A stretch of DNA of 64,000 bases, taken from the NCBI RefSeq assembly GCF_004295345.1, contig NZ_CP036200.1:1-64000 (forward strand), read 5' to 3'. The position numbers and the translations under genes are program-made. The notes beneath the pieces are model-generated. The model had not been told where the DNA came from. It ran no database searches and worked only from the letters and a program-made list of their open reading frames with translations. Shown piece after piece: positions 62,637 through 64,000 of this stretch; position 1 is the first letter of the stretch, and every line of letters starts with the position of its first letter. The DNA is from Shewanella maritima (GTDB lineage Bacteria; Pseudomonadota; Gammaproteobacteria; Enterobacterales; Shewanellaceae).

Positions 62637-64000
62637 ATGTTCCGCAGAACAAAAATCGTTACGACCCTTGGTCCAGCTACTGACCGCGATGATAACTTAC
62701 GCAAAATCATTCAAGCCGGTGCTAACGTCGTTAGGTTAAACTTCTCTCATGGCACACCTGAAGATCACCTAAAGCGCGCGACAGATGTACGCAACATTGC
62801 TAAAGAGTTGGGCAAACATGTTGCTATCTTAGGTGACTTACAAGGTCCTAAAATTCGTGTTTCTACTTTTAAAGACAACAAGAAAATTCAACTTAACCTA
62901 GGTGACGAGTTCATTCTTGACGCTGAACTGGGTAAAGGTGAAGGCGACGAGAAGCAAGTTGGTATTGACTACAAACAATTACCTCAAGATGTAACCGTTG
63001 GCGACATCTTGATGCTAGATGACGGTCGCGTACAGCTTCGTGTTGAGCGTGTTGAAGGCCAAAAAGTATTTACTAGCGTGACTGTTGCTGGTCCTTTAAG
63101 CAACAATAAAGGTATCAACAAACAAGGTGGCGGCCTTACTGCTCCTGCCCTAACCGACAAAGACCGCGCAGACATCAAAACTGCCGCGATGATCCAAGTT
63201 GATTACCTAGCCGTTTCTTTTCCACGTACTGGTGCTGACCTTGATTTGGCGCGCTCACTTGCAGAAGAAGCCGGTAGTAAAGCATTAATCGTCGCTAAAG
63301 TTGAACGTGCTGAAGCAATCGAAAGCCAAGAAGCAATGGATGATGTTATCAATGCATGTGACGTTGTAATGGTTGCACGTGGTGACTTAGGTGTTGAAAT
63401 TGGCGATGCCGCGCTAGTGGCTGTACAGAAAAAACTTATCCTTCGTGCACGTCAGTTAAACAAAGCCGTGATCACTGCGACGCAAATGATGGAGTCAATG
63501 ATTTCTAGCCCAATGCCGACTCGCGCAGAAGTAATGGATGTTGCAAACGCTGTTCTTGATGGTACAGATGCGGTAATGCTATCTGCAGAAACTGCAGCCG
63601 GCGACTTCCCTGAAGAAACAGTTAAAGCCATGGCAAATGTTTGTGTTGGCGCTGAAACGCACCCAAGTGTTACAGCTTCTAAGCATCGTTTAGATCAGAG
63701 CTTTAGTTCAATTGAAGAAACTATCGCACTATCAACTATGTATGCAGCGAACCACTTAGAAGGTGTTAAAGCGATTATCTCGCTAACTGAATCTGGCCGC
63801 ACATCTAAGCTAATGTCACGCATCAGTTCGTCGTTACCAATTTTCGCGCTTTCTCGTCACGAGAAAACACTGGCGAAAATGGCATTGTACCGCGGTGTAC
63901 AACCTATGCACTTTGACTCTACTCAGTACCGTGCTGACGAGTTAGCAAAAGCAGCGCTAGAAGCAATGGTTGAAGCCGGTTACCTGAAATCTGGTGACAT
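62637..64000 (+). CDS. pykA: Pyruvate kinase II (runs off the window)
   Basis: Converts PEP and ADP to pyruvate and ATP. 454 codons are present; the family length is about 475-480, so about 25 residues lie beyond the window. Start [15 protein letters not shown] with GGAG upstream. Active-site features: [36 protein letters not shown] and ATQMMESMI. Context next to hexR and the Entner-Doudoroff operon is usual for marine gammaproteobacteria. Confidence 0.97.
   Translation, partial: MFRRTKIVTTLGPATDRDDNLRKIIQAGANVVRLNFSHGTPEDHLKRATDVRNIAKELGKHVAILGDLQGPKIRVSTFKDNKKIQLNLGDEFILDAELGKGEGDEKQVGIDYKQLPQDVTVGDILMLDDGRVQLRVERVEGQKVFTSVTVAGPLSNNKGINKQGGGLTAPALTDKDRADIKTAAMIQVDYLAVSFPRTGADLDLARSLAEEAGSKALIVAKVERAEAIESQEAMDDVINACDVVMVARGDLGVEIGDAALVAVQKKLILRARQLNKAVITATQMMESMISSPMPTRAEVMDVANAVLDGTDAVMLSAETAAGDFPEETVKAMANVCVGAETHPSVTASKHRLDQSFSSIEETIALSTMYAANHLEGVKAIISLTESGRTSKLMSRISSSLPIFALSRHEKTLAKMALYRGVQPMHFDSTQYRADELAKAALEAMVEAGYLKSGD

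Noticed and set aside
1..64000. tRNA or rRNA genes and tRNA-type attachment sites
   Set aside because: No cloverleaf-type or rRNA-like sequence was recognised; all element edges are dif-like instead.

Overview
The window is a gammaproteobacterial chromosome segment, most likely from a marine member of the Alteromonadales (Pseudoalteromonas/Alteromonas/Colwellia type). The evidence is the ruvB gene, the HexR-type Entner-Doudoroff cluster (eda-edd-pgl-zwf, divergent hexR, pykA), a PM2-type (corticovirus-like) prophage and an E. coli-like dif sequence. The genus is an inference.

Layout. 1-2565: host DNA (ruvB, a TerC-family membrane protein, then about 600 bp without a gene). 2566-14499: an 11.9 kb tailless-icosahedral prophage, corticovirus/autolykivirus-like. 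It has a repressor, a replication region with an iteron-like repeat cluster and a DnaA box, a packaging ATPase, a P2-like major capsid protein, many one-helix membrane proteins, a spike-like protein, a virion lysin, a 3-TM holin and a Doc-type toxin module. It has no integrase and is bounded by two copies of the XerD arm plus centre of dif. 14483-14510: a full 28-bp dif site. 14500-48554: five tandem copies of one filamentous phage (inovirus), 6.8 kb each, all genes but one reading leftward in the Ff/CTX order rep - ssb - small coat proteins - major coat - pIII-like - pVI-like - Zot. 48555-56053: two tandem RS1-like satellites (3723 and 3776 bp). They carry their own Rep, gpV-like ssDNA-binding protein, XRE repressor and accessory genes but no morphogenesis genes. 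56054-56093: a short remnant resembling a satellite end. 56437-64000: host eda, edd, pgl, zwf, hexR and the start of pykA.

How it works together. Every element edge is a dif-like XerC/XerD site and no element encodes a recombinase, so all appear to use the host XerCD machinery (IMEX lifestyle). The filamentous phage and the satellites each end in two inverted dif-like sites that can fold into a hairpin in single-stranded DNA, as in CTX phage of Vibrio cholerae. The whole locus parallels the V. cholerae TLC-CTX-RS1 array, with an icosahedral dsDNA prophage in the TLC position. By the IMEX model the array is a time record: rightmost elements arrived first, and the regenerated dif at 14483-14510 is the active site. 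The satellites probably depend on the five-copy inovirus for virion proteins. Their replication genes are diverged from it, but the putative rolling-circle origin is conserved with compensatory base changes.

Caution: every difference I found between the five inovirus copies is a one-base length change in a G/C homopolymer. Most of the apparent frameshifts (zot copies 3 and 4; pIII copies 1, 4 and 5; coat gene copy 4) may therefore be sequencing errors, and the copy number depends on the assembly.
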